Shown here piece after piece: positions 35,244-45,899 of a stretch of 64,000 bases of DNA. Position 1 is the first letter of the stretch, and each line of letters starts with the position of its first letter. The stretch comes from Nymphaea colorata (lineage: Eukaryota; Streptophyta; Magnoliopsida; Nymphaeales; Nymphaeaceae): assembly GCF_008831285.2 (NCBI RefSeq), contig NC_045141.1:6279224-6343223 (forward strand). The letters are read 5' to 3'. The translations under genes were made by a program, and so were the position numbers. The notes under the pieces were generated by a model. That model did not search any database and was not told the DNA's origin. It saw only the letters and a list, made by a program, of their open reading frames with translations.

Positions 35244-37908
35244 GGGACCGTTTGATGGCCTGGAAATGTGGAATTGGAAATAAATTTTTGGAAATATATT
35301 TCTTGAAAAAAATGAGTGGGAAAAATCTTTCCGATTCCAATTTTGGTGTGTGTGTGATGACTGAGAAATATATTTCCAAAAATATATTTCTGAGTTTGAT
35401 GGTATAGAAATATATTTCTAGATTTCCAGAAAATTAATTCTTGGTTTGATAATAAGGAAACATTTTTCCAGATTTACAACAATTAGATAAATAACCACAC
35501 CAAATAGATAAATAACACTCAATGTATTCAGATCCCAATGATGGAGACGAAGATGACGGTGAGGAAGAAGAATTTGCATGTGGCACTACAACAAATGGAG
35601 ATAAAACAAGTTAAAACATAGATGAATATATTCACCATAGAAATAAGAAACAGCTTCAGCTGAATAAATAGGAGCATCTTCGGTAGCTCACACGCACAGC
35701 AACTAATACCTCTTGATGAAAAGCTTGTGAAATTGCACAAAGAACAACAGTTACAATTATGTAACAACTAACTAAAGTCAGGAAATGGGAAGCTACCTTT
35801 TCATTATGTTCACATGATGACAAATTCTCTCAATTCAACAACAAATTAATATTGACAATAAGCAAACTACATAGCCATTAGTCAGATAACTCAGGACTGC
35901 TACAAATTTGTCAGAAATGGTCTCAATACAATGTTATGGGCGAACAGAGGAAGACAATCTATTTTTGTAGAACACTTGTTAACCTAAAATGTTGATAACT
36001 TTTAAACACCAACTAGAACAAAAAAATCAAGTTAAAAGCTTAGCATTTAGCAACAGTACCAGACACTTGTATACAAACAAAAAACACAGAAAAATAAAAT
36101 TCTATGGGGATACACAAATTCAAGCCTTGATCTCATACATACAACTGCAACAAGGTCTAATTGGCAACATCAAGGCCCATTTCAGTAGGGTCAGTTGCTT
36201 GCAGTTCAACATGGATTCCATCAAGTTCTCTCTTGAACCTGTCCTATGAACTAGCATACAGCATCTTGCTAAATCATAAACAGCATATCGGCACTCATCT
36301 GTTGGCAGGCTTGCAGTGAAATCCTCATAGCTTTGGTTTGGCTCCCCAAGTTTCTCAAGAATGACCTGCTTGAGCTTCTCCTCAATCTTGAAAACTATGA
36401 AGCAGTAAGTCCGTTTTGCCTTCAACTCTAAGAATTTCAGTTTGCAATCATCATTGACTGCCATGCCTGATGCAGCATTGGCCTACATCACCAAAAAGAA
36501 AATTGTTCAACATTGAGAATCTTTCTGTTTGCTTATGAAGAAGGACTACTGTAGTGAATCAGTATAATCAAGAACAAGTTTTCATAGACATTCTCAAAAA
36601 ACAAATAAAAACTTGATTGTTTGTAAATGGTAAAAACAGGGCGACTATGCTCAAAGTTCAAACCCATGTGAGGTATACATGCTAAGGGATCACGATTTCA
36701 CGGTTCAGGTATTGTTTCCGGAAGGTATATCTATCCATAACCATATGTATAAACAGAAGTGCGAAATTCAATCACCAGAAGGTGCCTGAATTTCAGGCGA
36801 AGTGCAAAAGTTGAAGCAATTTTATCTCCGTACAAAGGGTTCTTACAAAAAAAAAACGCACAAATCTCCTATTCAACCTTAAGCAGCACCATAACATACA
36901 CAATGTTCGATGGCGAAACATGTAAGCCAGGAGCCATATAATCAGGCAAAAGGGAACTGATCAAAATAAAAGAAAGAAAAGCAGAAATGACGGAATTCAA
37001 AGCATAAAACCAAACCCTTTTGATCAACCTCCCGCCAAAGCCAGGAGCCACACCGCAAAAAGGGAAAAAAAAAGAAGCATTAACACTAGCCAAACCAAAC
37101 CCTAAGAGCAGATCGCCATGCAATTCCTAAGATCAACCTCCCAACAGCCGTCAGTCACTCCCATCAAAACTTCATAAGCTATATCTGACAATAAACCCCG
37201 ATCGATTAATCAGAAACGAAAACATGTGTAAATCACATTTAAAAAAAGAAGAAACGGAAAAAGCAAAGAGGGAAAAGCGTCTGAGATTCGCTCCACTCAG
37301 AAAATCGGACCTGGGAGAAGACGGTTCTGCCGATCGGTGCTGTAGACCAGAGAGCCAGAGTTGCCGAGATTAATGGCGACACTTCTGGTTGTGTTGGAAG
37401 CGAAGTAGTCGATCCGAGCCCTGCCGTTCTTCAGGGAGGTGCAGACTGGGCTCTTCGCCACCAATTCCTCAAGCACTGCCAACATCCTTCCAAGCCGAGT
37501 GAGCGATAGAGAGAGAAATAGAAACAAAGACAGAGACAGACGAAGCGCAATAATGGACCAAACAACGGAACTTCTCTGTGAGTTTGAGGACTCGTTCGCT
37601 AAGATTCGCTCAGCCACCGCAAAGCTACGGTGAGGGTTGAAGCAACAGCGGAGGACGAAGACGAGCGGAGCTCGACGCGGAGGAGGAAGACGAGCGGAGC
37701 CCGACCCGCGATGAGTCTAAGGGCAGAAAAAAAAAACTGGAAACATATTTCCACCTCTCGCGGTGGAAACATGTTTCCGGAAAAATATTTCCGAAATCAT
37801 GTTTAACAGTCATAAAAAATTTTCTTTGTTTGTTACGCTGGAAAAATTTTTAAAGTTTGAAAAATGTTTCTGGGTGAACAGTAGATTTCCAGCGTAACAA
37901 ACGCCCCT
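35244..37908 (-). mobile_element. PIF/Harbinger-type element 1 carrying an ADF fragment
   Basis: Left end GGGACCGTTTGATGGCCTGG; right end, read on the other strand, AGGGGCGTTTGTTACGCTGG. Both continue into subterminal 'ggaaatatatttc'-like palindromic repeats. CAA directly flanks both ends (35241-35243 and 37909-37911), a 3-bp target duplication. There is no transposase. The interior has an actin-depolymerizing-factor exon and GC-richer 5' sequence in reverse orientation. The terminal motif is shared with elements 2 and 3, whose duplications are TTA and TAA, the PIF/Harbinger signature. Confidence 0.85.
36157..36482 (-). pseudogene. Actin-depolymerizing factor (ADF/cofilin) exon, deleted
   Basis: After a 'gatgtag' acceptor the minus strand reads [37 protein letters not shown] and [16 protein letters not shown], ending CRYAVYD: a near-perfect plant ADF second exon (in plant ADF genes the first exon is usually only the ATG). 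A deletion of roughly 85 bases then removes the FDFVTEEN...RVR region and shifts the frame. In the new frame KMLYASS, a TAG, and [20 protein letters not shown] with MGLDVA follow to the stop. ADF severs and depolymerises actin filaments; this copy cannot. High identity to the family over the kept parts suggests recent capture. Confidence 0.93.
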
Positions 37909-38171
37909 CAAGTGATACATGGCGACACCAAGTTGTAGTGGTTGGATCACCTTCTTAACTCTCCTTCTTCATTTAGGGCGCATTTGATGCCCTGCAAATT
38001 TACTGTAGCAGTGGAAAAAAAAATTCAAAATTTGAAATTTTTTCCTCCTCCATCAAACTTGGAAATTTTTTCTTTACCGTTAAAAGTGGAAACGGAAAAA
38101 TATTTCTGGAAAAATTTTTCCAGCCAGAGGGGTGAAAAATTTTTCCGGAAATATTTTTTTGACCGTTGGGA

Positions 38172-38486
38172 GGAAGAATGGACGCTGAGGAAGGGAGGAG
38201 GAAGAAAGGAAGGAGGGAGGAGGAAGAAGGAGGAAGAAAGGAAGCATGGAGGAGGAAGAAGGGAAGGGAGGGCAGAGGAAGAGGGAGGAGGAGGAGGAAG
38301 GGAAGGAGGGAGGAGGAGGAAGGGAAGGAGGGCACGGCGAGGAGGGAAGGAGAAGAAGGGAAGAGGGCACGGCGAGGAGGGAAGGAGAAGATGGGAAGAG
38401 GGCACGGCGAGGAGGGAAGGAGAAGAGGGCACGGAGAGGAGGGAAGGGGAAGAGGGGATGGCGAGGAGGGAAGGAGAAGAGGGGAA
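38172..38486 (+). repeat. Polypurine tract of about 315 bp
   Basis: Nearly all G and A on the plus strand, with 'gaggagggaaggagaag' units and 'gggcacggcgaggaggga' repeats near its right half. The Gly/Glu/Arg-rich (plus) and Pro/Ser-rich (minus) ORFs here are repeat translations. Confidence 0.9.
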
Positions 38487-38488
38487 TC

Positions 38489-38764
38489 AGCCCTCAACCT
38501 GAGGCAGGTGCCACCGATGTCGGTGGCAGTCGTCTGACGGAGCCGCGCGTCGTAGCCCTCGACGGCATCCTCCAAGAGCCATTCGACCTCTCTGCAGAGG
38601 GTGTGAGAGTCGGGGCCGTTGTCGAGCTCGGCAAACTTCGAACCCACAGAGAGGGCGAGATTTCTGGCCCACGAACGCCACTTCTGCAGGTCCGGGATGG
38701 TGGTGGTGTAGACCAGAGGGCGGAGGAAGAGAGGGACTCGGGGTTTCCTCGGTGACGATGCGCC
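38489..38764 (-). pseudogene. HemK/PrmC-like methyltransferase N-terminal fragment
   Basis: The minus frame reads FLRPLVYTTTIPDLQKWRSW, ARNLALSVGSKFAELDNGPD and SHTLCREVEWLLEDAVEG, ending CLRLRA. The W-x-x-WA...LDNGPD...LLRE-x-x-WLLED pattern matches, as far as I recall, the N-terminus of plant organellar HemK/PrmC-type glutamine methyltransferases of release factors. The fragment ends where the polypurine tract begins, so only the region before the catalytic domain is kept. A different N-terminal family is possible. Confidence 0.5.
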
Positions 38765-39544
38765 GAACCAGACGCATAGGTTGGTGACGGTGGTGGCGGT
38801 GGCGACAGTACTCCTCCTCCTTCCCTTCCCTTCTTCCACTTCTACCAAACGACGAAATTTTTTTCCAGAAAAATATTTCCTACTTAACAAACACAAGCTT
38901 GTTTTGGAACTATGGAAAATTTTTTCCTATTTCTCAATTCCAAAAATATATTTCTGAAAATTTTTTTCCGTTTCCATGGTTTCCAGCCATCAAACGGCCC
39001 CTTAAGATAGTGTTTGATGGCCAGGAAATCTGGAATTGGAAATATATTTCCTGGAATAAAGGAATGAAAAAAATCTTTCCGATTCTCATTTTGATGTGTG
39101 TGTGATGACTGAGCATTATATTTCCAGAAATATATTTCTGTGTTTGATGATACAAAACCAAAAATATATTTCTGTGTTTGATGATAAGGAAACATATTTT
39201 CAGATTTACATAATCTTTATATAGTTTCATAAACACATAGATAAATATAATAAACCATCTACCAAAGCACAACCAGCGATAAAATGAACATGAACATTAC
39301 TAAGCAAGAGCTCCATTATCAAACTCAAATTTACTGACTGAGAATGCCATAATCAAGTGTCAATTTTCATGTTCAAACTAATAAAATTCAAATCCCAAAA
39401 CAGCATGAAAGAAAGTTTAGCTGAACCTTCCAAAGCAACTGATACACGTCCAACTGGCTACTCTCACCCCCACTAACAATATGGGCGGCACCATTCAAAA
39501 AGTGGGCATCCCCAAACAAAATGTTAATTTACATATGACAGAAG

Positions 39545-40166
39545 CATCAACGTTACAGCACTGCCGAGGGACACTGGTGGTGGAGCAAACTGGTATTGGT
39601 ATACTTGAAATGTCATAAGTTTCACCGTTAATGACAATGCCAAGGCTCTTTTTATCAGGTTTCTCACGTGGAATGCAGCCGCTCTCTTTGTTGGTGGGTA
39701 AAGACTCCTTCTTCGACTGCTTTGGTTTCGAAGCTTTCGGTGCAGAGCTGTTAGATGTTTTTGTAGAAGCTCGTGGCTTTCTACCTTTTCCTGTTTTAGA
39801 AGTGGTATTACCATTATTCACCTCCTGTGATGGTACTCCAAGAACACTTTGGGTTTCCTTAACCCTGTACCCTGTTGTCTGGATTGTCATTGGGAGGTTG
39901 AGCTGGATGCATATTGGAGGGCATGACAGGCCAGCGGTGTCCTGGGAATCCCATAGAGGATGCAGCCGCTTGAGCTTCAGCATACGAAGGTTTTCTATCT
40001 GCAAAAGCCCCATTTAGCATGACTGTAGCTGTGCGCTCCGCAACTGTTACCGAACTGTCTAGGACAGTAGCACCGGCCAATGATTTTAACATTGGATTTC
40101 CATTCACCGGTTGCCCAGGGAACCCCAGTGTCTGAGATGATGATCCATTCGACTCCGTTCATCCAT
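39545..40166 (-). pseudogene. BASIC PENTACYSTEINE (BBR/BPC) transcription factor fragment
   Basis: The minus strand starts MDERSRMDHHLRHWGSLGN. After shifts it reads VAERTATVMLNGAFADR, then from about 39840 VPSQEVNNGNTTSKTGKGRK, a Lys/Ser-rich linker, and LGIVINGETYDISSIPIPVC followed by VPRQC. The VING-x-x-xDIS-x-IPIPVCS-x-T-x-x-P-x-QC motif opens the pentacysteine GAGA-binding domain. The coding part stops there, so the rest of the DNA-binding domain is missing. At least two frame breaks are present. Confidence 0.85.
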
Positions 40167-41500
40167 GTAGAAGAAACACAACAAGACTGAAGTTCAAACT
40201 CAGGTCTATCAATTTATCTTCTGATTCACACTGCAAAGGGCTTCAAGAGTTAAGTCATTTAAGATGCTTGCACTGCTCTACTATAAGTATTGACTGGCAA
40301 AGACTGAATTTGACAACCAGCAAGCAATGGACTCCCTTCACATGCACTGAACAGTCCTCCAAGTATTAAACCATAACAAACAGACACACAGGTCACGCAG
40401 GCAGACTTTCCCAGAAGGTTGACTACACTAGAATACTGATCGGATAAGAGAACTGCACATCTAACAACATCGCCCAATAAATCACAGACCCTAACTGAGG
40501 AAGCCATAGTCATGACAAACATCACAAGATCAAAGCAAGCTTTGAAGAGAAATAATTACATCAACCATCTCAGTGAAATTAATGAGTCCACAATGTTCAG
40601 AAATAAAGCCACAAAAGGACACTTTTTGAAAAAGAGAAGATCCACTGGTTTCTGCTGCAAAGAAGGAAAAACACCATCAAAAGGAAATTTCAGCCGTCAC
40701 CAAGAAACCCAAATAACACAAGCGGCGAGAATATGGGCAACAGAACCAACGCAAGCCCCCAATTTAGAAGACACCCAAGTTTAAACATACAAGTTTTTTC
40801 CCAAAAATCTAAGATGCCTAGTGGACGGTGGAAACAACCCAGATCGTAGACACACTTGGAGTTTCAGAAGCAGGAAAAAATCTCAGAAGAGGATCACCGG
40901 TAATCCACACAAAAAAACACACCAAACAACAGAGGGAAACAACGATCAGGTTCAAGCATATAAAATTTCTGGGTTTACATTTGCATATTGGGCATGCAGC
41001 AAATAATCAGATTTATGTACAAGAAATAAATAAAAGGCAACCTTGAGCGAGAGAGAGACAGAGAGACAAAGAAAGACTTACATTTGGGACACGGATATTG
41101 AGTGGTTATCTTGGATCGGAGAGACAGAGAGAGAGAGAGAGAGTTGCAGGGGAGAGAGAGAGAAGGGGGAAGAGAGTGTTCTCCTTATGAAAAGAACGGC
41201 AGGGCCAGCAAAGACAAGCAAAGATCGAGAAAATGAGGGAGAGTAACAATGTCAAAACCCTCACCTCATTAAGGAGCTTCACGAGGGAATCCTTGAGTGG
41301 AGAAGGTTCGCAGCAGCAGGAAGAAGGCTGCGGCTTCACGACGCGTGAGGACGAAGAGGCTGGGTTGCGTGAGGACGAAGAGGGCTGCGGCTGCGAGAGG
41401 CGAGTGAGGGAAGAGGCAGTGATACGCGACCGTGGCCTAGCGGTCTGAAAAAAAAACTCTCGAAACATATTTCCATTCCTCCGGGTGAAAATATGTTTCC
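40167..41500. other. Non-coding interior of element 3
   Basis: Probably captured 5' untranslated and intron sequence of the BPC source gene; includes a GA-rich run near 41120-41175. ORFs here have no family features. Confidence 0.4.
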
Positions 41501-41566
41501 GTTTTATAAATTTGAATAATTATTCCGTTGGTAGAGTAAAATTCCTGGCCATCAAAGACTATATAA

Positions 41567-42146
41567 TGGATCTCGTAATTTGAGTAATAAGTTTTTTTTT
41601 ATATTTTTATTATAAAAATGTCTAAGGAACTATAATAAAAGAAATCTTGTAAAAATGATTTTATATATGACAATTCTTTAATTTGGAGTTGTTCTAATTT
41701 TCTAATAGAGTGTTCCTGTTGTTTATCAAATCCTATATTTGGTTGATATCTCAATAAGAGTAGGTGTATTTTATTTGTAAAGTTATAAATATTCTTTTCA
41801 AATAAGAGTTCTTTTTATATGTTTTGGGGATGTTCTCTTTTCTACTATTAGTTTCTCTTAAGAATTTTTCTGCCCAAGAAATTTGGATACCAATGGGATG
41901 TAAATTTGGATACCAATGAGATGTATCCAATTCTAAAATTTGGAAGAAACTGTGCAAAACTGAAGGGAGTAGGCTCCCTTACCCTATTTGTTAATTTTAA
42001 ATAGTGCTTTGTTATTAGCTCAACTTTAGGTGACCTCTTTGTATATACTTTTTAAAGCCAAGTTATCTTTAATTTATTTCTTTTTAACAGTGGAGAAGAA
42101 ACATTTGAAAAGTGAGCCTAGTTGCAGCAGTGGTTCAGAAATTTTA
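41567..42146. other. Gene-free stretch
   Basis: AT-rich with no recognisable feature, apart from a short near-duplication 'atttggataccaatgggatg' / 'atttggataccaatgagatg' at 41880-41925. Confidence 0.45.
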
Positions 42147-42416
42147 GGGCGTGTTTGGATGATACCCATATCTAATCTAGTTTTCCAAAACATAGTTTTA
42201 TGAAAACCAAGTTTAATGAGTTTCAAACACCTTGTTCTTGTGTTTGGATGACACATCCAAAACCTTATTTTTAAATAACCTAATGGAGGCCAGGTTCTTT
42301 GCTTCTATTTACAAAACAAGTTTTGTTAAAACTGGGTTTTCTTCGAATTTGGCTTTTGGCTTTGATAACACCTAAAGACTTTGGAAGCCCGATTTTGAAT
42401 TGTCATCTAAACACCC
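42147..42416. mobile_element. MITE-like element, 270 bp
   Basis: Left end GGGCGTGTTTGGATGATA; right end, other strand, GGGTGTTTAGATGACA. These form imperfect inverted repeats, flanked by TTA (left) and ATA (right). The GGG-x-GTGTTTGG start and 3-bp flank suggest a Tourist/PIF-like MITE. It is separate from elements 1-3, whose ends differ. Confidence 0.65.
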
Positions 42417-43072
42417 ATAGATGAATGCATGTTGTCTAGTAACTGAGGCCTTCAATTATCGCATGGGAAAGGCCATAACAAACAACTGCTTTAAAACAAT
42501 GAGTGTTCTTGAAATAACATAATCCCATCATGGTGATTGATTAGTTGTAGAGATGTAGAAGTATTTCAAGTTAGTGAAATACTGAACTCATAACAAAAGT
42601 AAATTAATTTTTTCGACGCAGAAAGTTTGACAAAACCACAACTTTTCTCTAAATGCTGAGAAGCTACTTATGCTAACAAAATTATATATTTGCATATAAT
42701 GGATTGTTATATATATATATATATAGTGATCTGGTTCCATTAGTGAGATTTTACTTCCATCGTACCAAAAAAAAAATCCACCTTATATACCATGCATTTA
42801 AACACCCCCTAGTTTATATGTGGCGTAGGTTCCTATTGGAACTCCAAATCCAAAACGCAAACTGATTTTCTTTGTTCATTTACAATTGATTGCATGGAAA
42901 AGCTAGTTTGGGTTTCACAAATTGAGTTTCTTTGACCAAAATAAAACGGTACACCATGGTATGAAACGTATACACGTGTGCATCATAACATATTTAAAAC
43001 AATTTCATTTGCACAAATTTTGCAACAACAATTATTTATGGTTTACGTTCTTGATAGGATATAAGCCATTCC

Positions 43073-43130
<58 letters not shown>

Positions 43131-43440
43131 TTATCTCATTTTTTGAGTTGAAAGTTATTTTGGAATCTGAATGATTTTATGCTACAGTTTTCAACTTCTA
43201 TGCCACTACCCATATGAATTAGATTGAAGAGGCATCAATAACGCACCACTCAACTCGATGCAAAGCACATTTAAGCGTGAGAACATAATTTTTTTTTTCA
43301 AAATTTTCTTCTTTGTTATTGTTTTACAGCTTTATATATTTATCTTTTTCTCCATAATTTTTTTTTTGGTTTATTTAGCTTGTAGTCACGATGTCGCATT
43401 TGAGATTATGTTGAAAAGGTGGGTCCGGAAATGAAAAAAT
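42417..43440. other. Gene-free stretch with a TA microsatellite
   Basis: A TA tract at 43080-43129; short TA at 42710-42725. No coding signal. The T-rich stretch at 43260-43430 leads into the CT-rich leader of the next candidate gene. Confidence 0.45.
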
Positions 43441-43566
43441 TTTGTTAACTGAACGTCACCGACTTAAGTGGAAACCAAGATTGGAGGTATCGGAGGGAAG
43501 TGGAAGTTCGTTAACGTCCCCCCCCCCCTCTCTCTCTCTCGATGATCGAAGGTTCCGAATCATAAA

Positions 43567-43957
43567 GAGATCGACGGAGCACCAGATCTTTTCTTTCTCA
43601 GCGTCATCATTGGTGAGCGTCCTCTCTCTGACTCTCTATTATCTTTTTTCATCTCATAATCGCTAAAATTTGGCGTTCTTGTTTGTACTTTTCATCCACT
43701 CGGCCTCGGAAGTTCTGCATCAGGTTTTGCTGATATCGGAGAAGAACGAAGGAACAAAAAGAAAGAGATCGACAGAGTTCACCAGACCTTTCCGTTCTCA
43801 GCATCGCCATTGGTGAGCGTCCTCTCTCTGGCTCTCTGATATCTTTTTTCATCTCATAATCGCTAAAATTTGGCGTTCTTGTTTCTGCTTTTCCTCTACT
43901 CGCGGTGGAAGTTATGCGTCAGGTCTTGTTGATATCGAAGAAGAACGAAAGAACAAA
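43567..43957 (+). repeat. Tandem duplication of a leader exon, two units of about 198 bp
   Basis: Unit 1 (43567-43764) and unit 2 (43765-43957) share 'gagatcgac', 'ccattggtgagcgtcctc', 'catctcataatcgctaaaat' and 'ttggcgttcttgttt', with scattered differences. Each has an exon-like part ending 'cattg' before a 'gtgagc' donor. They sit after a CT-rich run (43520-43540) typical of a plant 5' leader. Confidence 0.85.
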
Positions 43958-45384
43958 ATGCGACTAGATCGGAAAGGTCTGGTGAAAGAGCTGCTTGGCT
44001 CTCCAGTGCCTATAATTCTAGTCGTTGGATATCCTAATAGCTCATTAATGATGTCTATGGGGTCTCTTTGGCCCTTGTCATTCTATGCTTCTTTTGAAGC
44101 TTTTCTAGGCATTTTTATATATTTTTTTGCCTTAGTATACTTTGTTTCATTGAGAGTTTCTTCTTATGACTGTTTGTTTAACTGAAAGTTTTCCTTGTGA
44201 CTTGATATATCTTATTTCTATATCATAGTTATTCACAAAATGTTTAGTTTGGGCTTAGTTAAATTTTCTGCATATAGCTATTTCAGATTTTACAGTTCAA
44301 TGGAGAATTGAGATTGAAAAATGGCAATGGAGATGTGGTCTGCTGTCCAAGAATATCTACACGTCTGTCTTCCAAGTGTATTTGTTTGAAGATTGTAATT
44401 TATGAAGGGCAGAGTTTTTGGTTTATACTGAAAAAATTTGTGAATCTCTTAATGTTCTTCTAGTTATGGTCCTTTTTTTCTATAATTTTATCAGTTATTT
44501 ATGCTAAATTTGTAATTTTATCTTGGTGCAAGGCTGTGCGAATTCTTCAAAGTGGTGATTCAGAGGATTTACCTGAAATAGTGGAGGGGCAAACAAGTTC
44601 CTATGATAATATTACAGAAATAGAAGGAACACAAGATGGTTATGATGATAACAAAATTGCAGATGTATACTTGCAAAGGGCATTATCTGTTCTTCTTGAT
44701 GTTACTTTGTTGGAAGGTAGAAGCAATATCTTATTACTTGTTTCCTAGCTTTCTTATCCTTGTGCTCCTATAATATCCAATCGTATTCTTTGTATTCTTA
44801 GAAAATCTTATTCTTGTAAGGTGCATTGTTAATAACTGCAAGTTGAAAATAAGATGTTTATATTTAGAACATCCGGAAAGGAAGACACAATCCAATGGCT
44901 TACTGGGGTTTAACTAAATTGTATCCGGAAATGGATTTTTTTCCCTACTGAATCTGATATTTGGTTGAATCTGTACACTCAACTATAGCTGAATCTGCCT
45001 ACTTGTAGGCATTTCTTGTCGTAATATCATTAACTTATTTTTGCTTGCTTTCAACAATTTTTTTCCTTTGCAAAATTGGTCATTACATGTCATTATGATT
45101 TTTAAAAGATTATATATATATATATCTGCCAGACCCTTATAATCCAGACTAGATGAGAATCGTATGGCTGTCTATTTTAAGGAGATCGGATGGTGGAGAT
45201 TAAGCTGAAATAATTAGAAACCACGTTGTACTTTCAAGAGAGGGAAATACCCCTCACAAGAAGGCAAGAGATCTTGATTAAAATACTTGCTGATTTTTAT
45301 TTATTTATTTATTTTTCAATTTAATCTCTTCCAGGCAATTTCCTTAAAATTGATGGCCCAAGCGATCCAGAATGGCATACAAGG
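43958..45384 (+). CDS. Unidentified split gene candidate (partial)
   Basis: An exon at 44533-44716 lies between 'gtgcaag' and 'gtagaa'. It is open as AVRILQSGDSEDLPEIVEG, QTSSYDNITEIEGTQDGYDD and NKIADVYLQRALSVLLDVTL. Its last base joins in phase with a 50-base exon at 45335-45384 ('ttccag' to 'gtctgc') to continue LEGNFLKIDGPSDPEWHTR. The acidic, then helical, composition and consistent splice phase look like a real gene piece, but I do not recognise the family. A possible first codon is ATG 43958 after the duplicated leader. No further exons were found, so it may be a fragment. Confidence 0.35.
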
Positions 45385-45499
45385 GTCTGCTCGCTACTCG
45401 TTTTCCTATATTGATATATATATGTGTGTGTATATATATATATATGTTTATTCATGTGTAACATGCACATCTGTAGCTAATTAAATGAATAAATAGGCC

Positions 45500-45502
45500 T
45501 AG

Positions 45503-45540
<38 letters not shown>
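45500..45540. repeat. TA microsatellite
   Basis: A run of TA dinucleotides after 'aggcctagt'. No gene. Confidence 0.9.
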
Positions 45541-45541
<1 letters not shown>

Positions 45542-45675
45542 CATCTATTTATTTATGGCACTTCTAGCATTATTTTATAGAAATAAGAATGTGATCTGCA
45601 TGATGAATTTTGTACGAGTTAATTGTGAAATGGTTGATATCATCTTTATTGTCCTCATCCTCCACTTCCTAGGGG

Positions 45676-45895
45676 TCACACTCTAGCCCAACTTTTTTGC
45701 TTTGAGACCATTAATCATGTCCATACATTGTCTTCGGGCAAATGCTTGTGGTCCTTTACTAGTGGACAGAGCCACATTCTCATGCATCCTAGCTACATGG
45801 TGTTTTAGTGGAGATATTTTTGCTGATAAGTCTTGTTTACAATACTTATAAAAATGATTTTCAATTTTCATTTCCCTCACCAATGTGGACCATTG
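45676..45895 (-). pseudogene. BED-type zinc finger scrap (hAT-like transposase)
   Basis: The minus frame reads HFYKYCKQDLSAKISPLKHH then VARMHENVALSTSKG. The C...(S)-x-LKHH-x-AR block matches the end of a BED finger as found in plant hAT transposases and domesticated relatives. The first Cys of the pair is missing. It is about 66 codons with nothing else of a transposase nearby. Confidence 0.5.
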
Positions 45896-45899
45896 CCGT

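Larger units (their letters stand above)
37976..39001 (-). mobile_element. PIF/Harbinger-type element 2 carrying a HemK-like fragment
   Basis: Left end GGGCGCATTTGATGCCCTGC; right end, other strand, GGGGCCGTTTGATGGCTGG. Perfect TTA target duplications at 37973-37975 and 39002-39004. Subterminal 'ggaaaaatatttc' repeats match those of element 1. It is 1,026 bp long with no transposase. The interior is a coding fragment plus a purine-only expansion. Confidence 0.9.
39006..41563 (-). mobile_element. PIF/Harbinger-type element 3 carrying a BPC fragment
   Basis: Left end GATAGTGTTTGATGGCCAGG; right end, other strand, TATAGTCTTTGATGGCCAGG (18 of 20 match). Perfect TAA duplications at 39003-39005 and 41564-41566. 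Its left duplication overlaps the right TTA of element 2 (shared TTAA), so the two sit back to back. It is 2,558 bp long with no transposase. The interior holds a BASIC PENTACYSTEINE fragment with upstream non-coding sequence, in minus orientation. Confidence 0.9.

Noticed and set aside
38000-38896. 298-codon minus ORF as one intact gene
   Set aside because: Only residues about 45-136 look like a protein family; the rest is polypurine repeat and transposon terminus.
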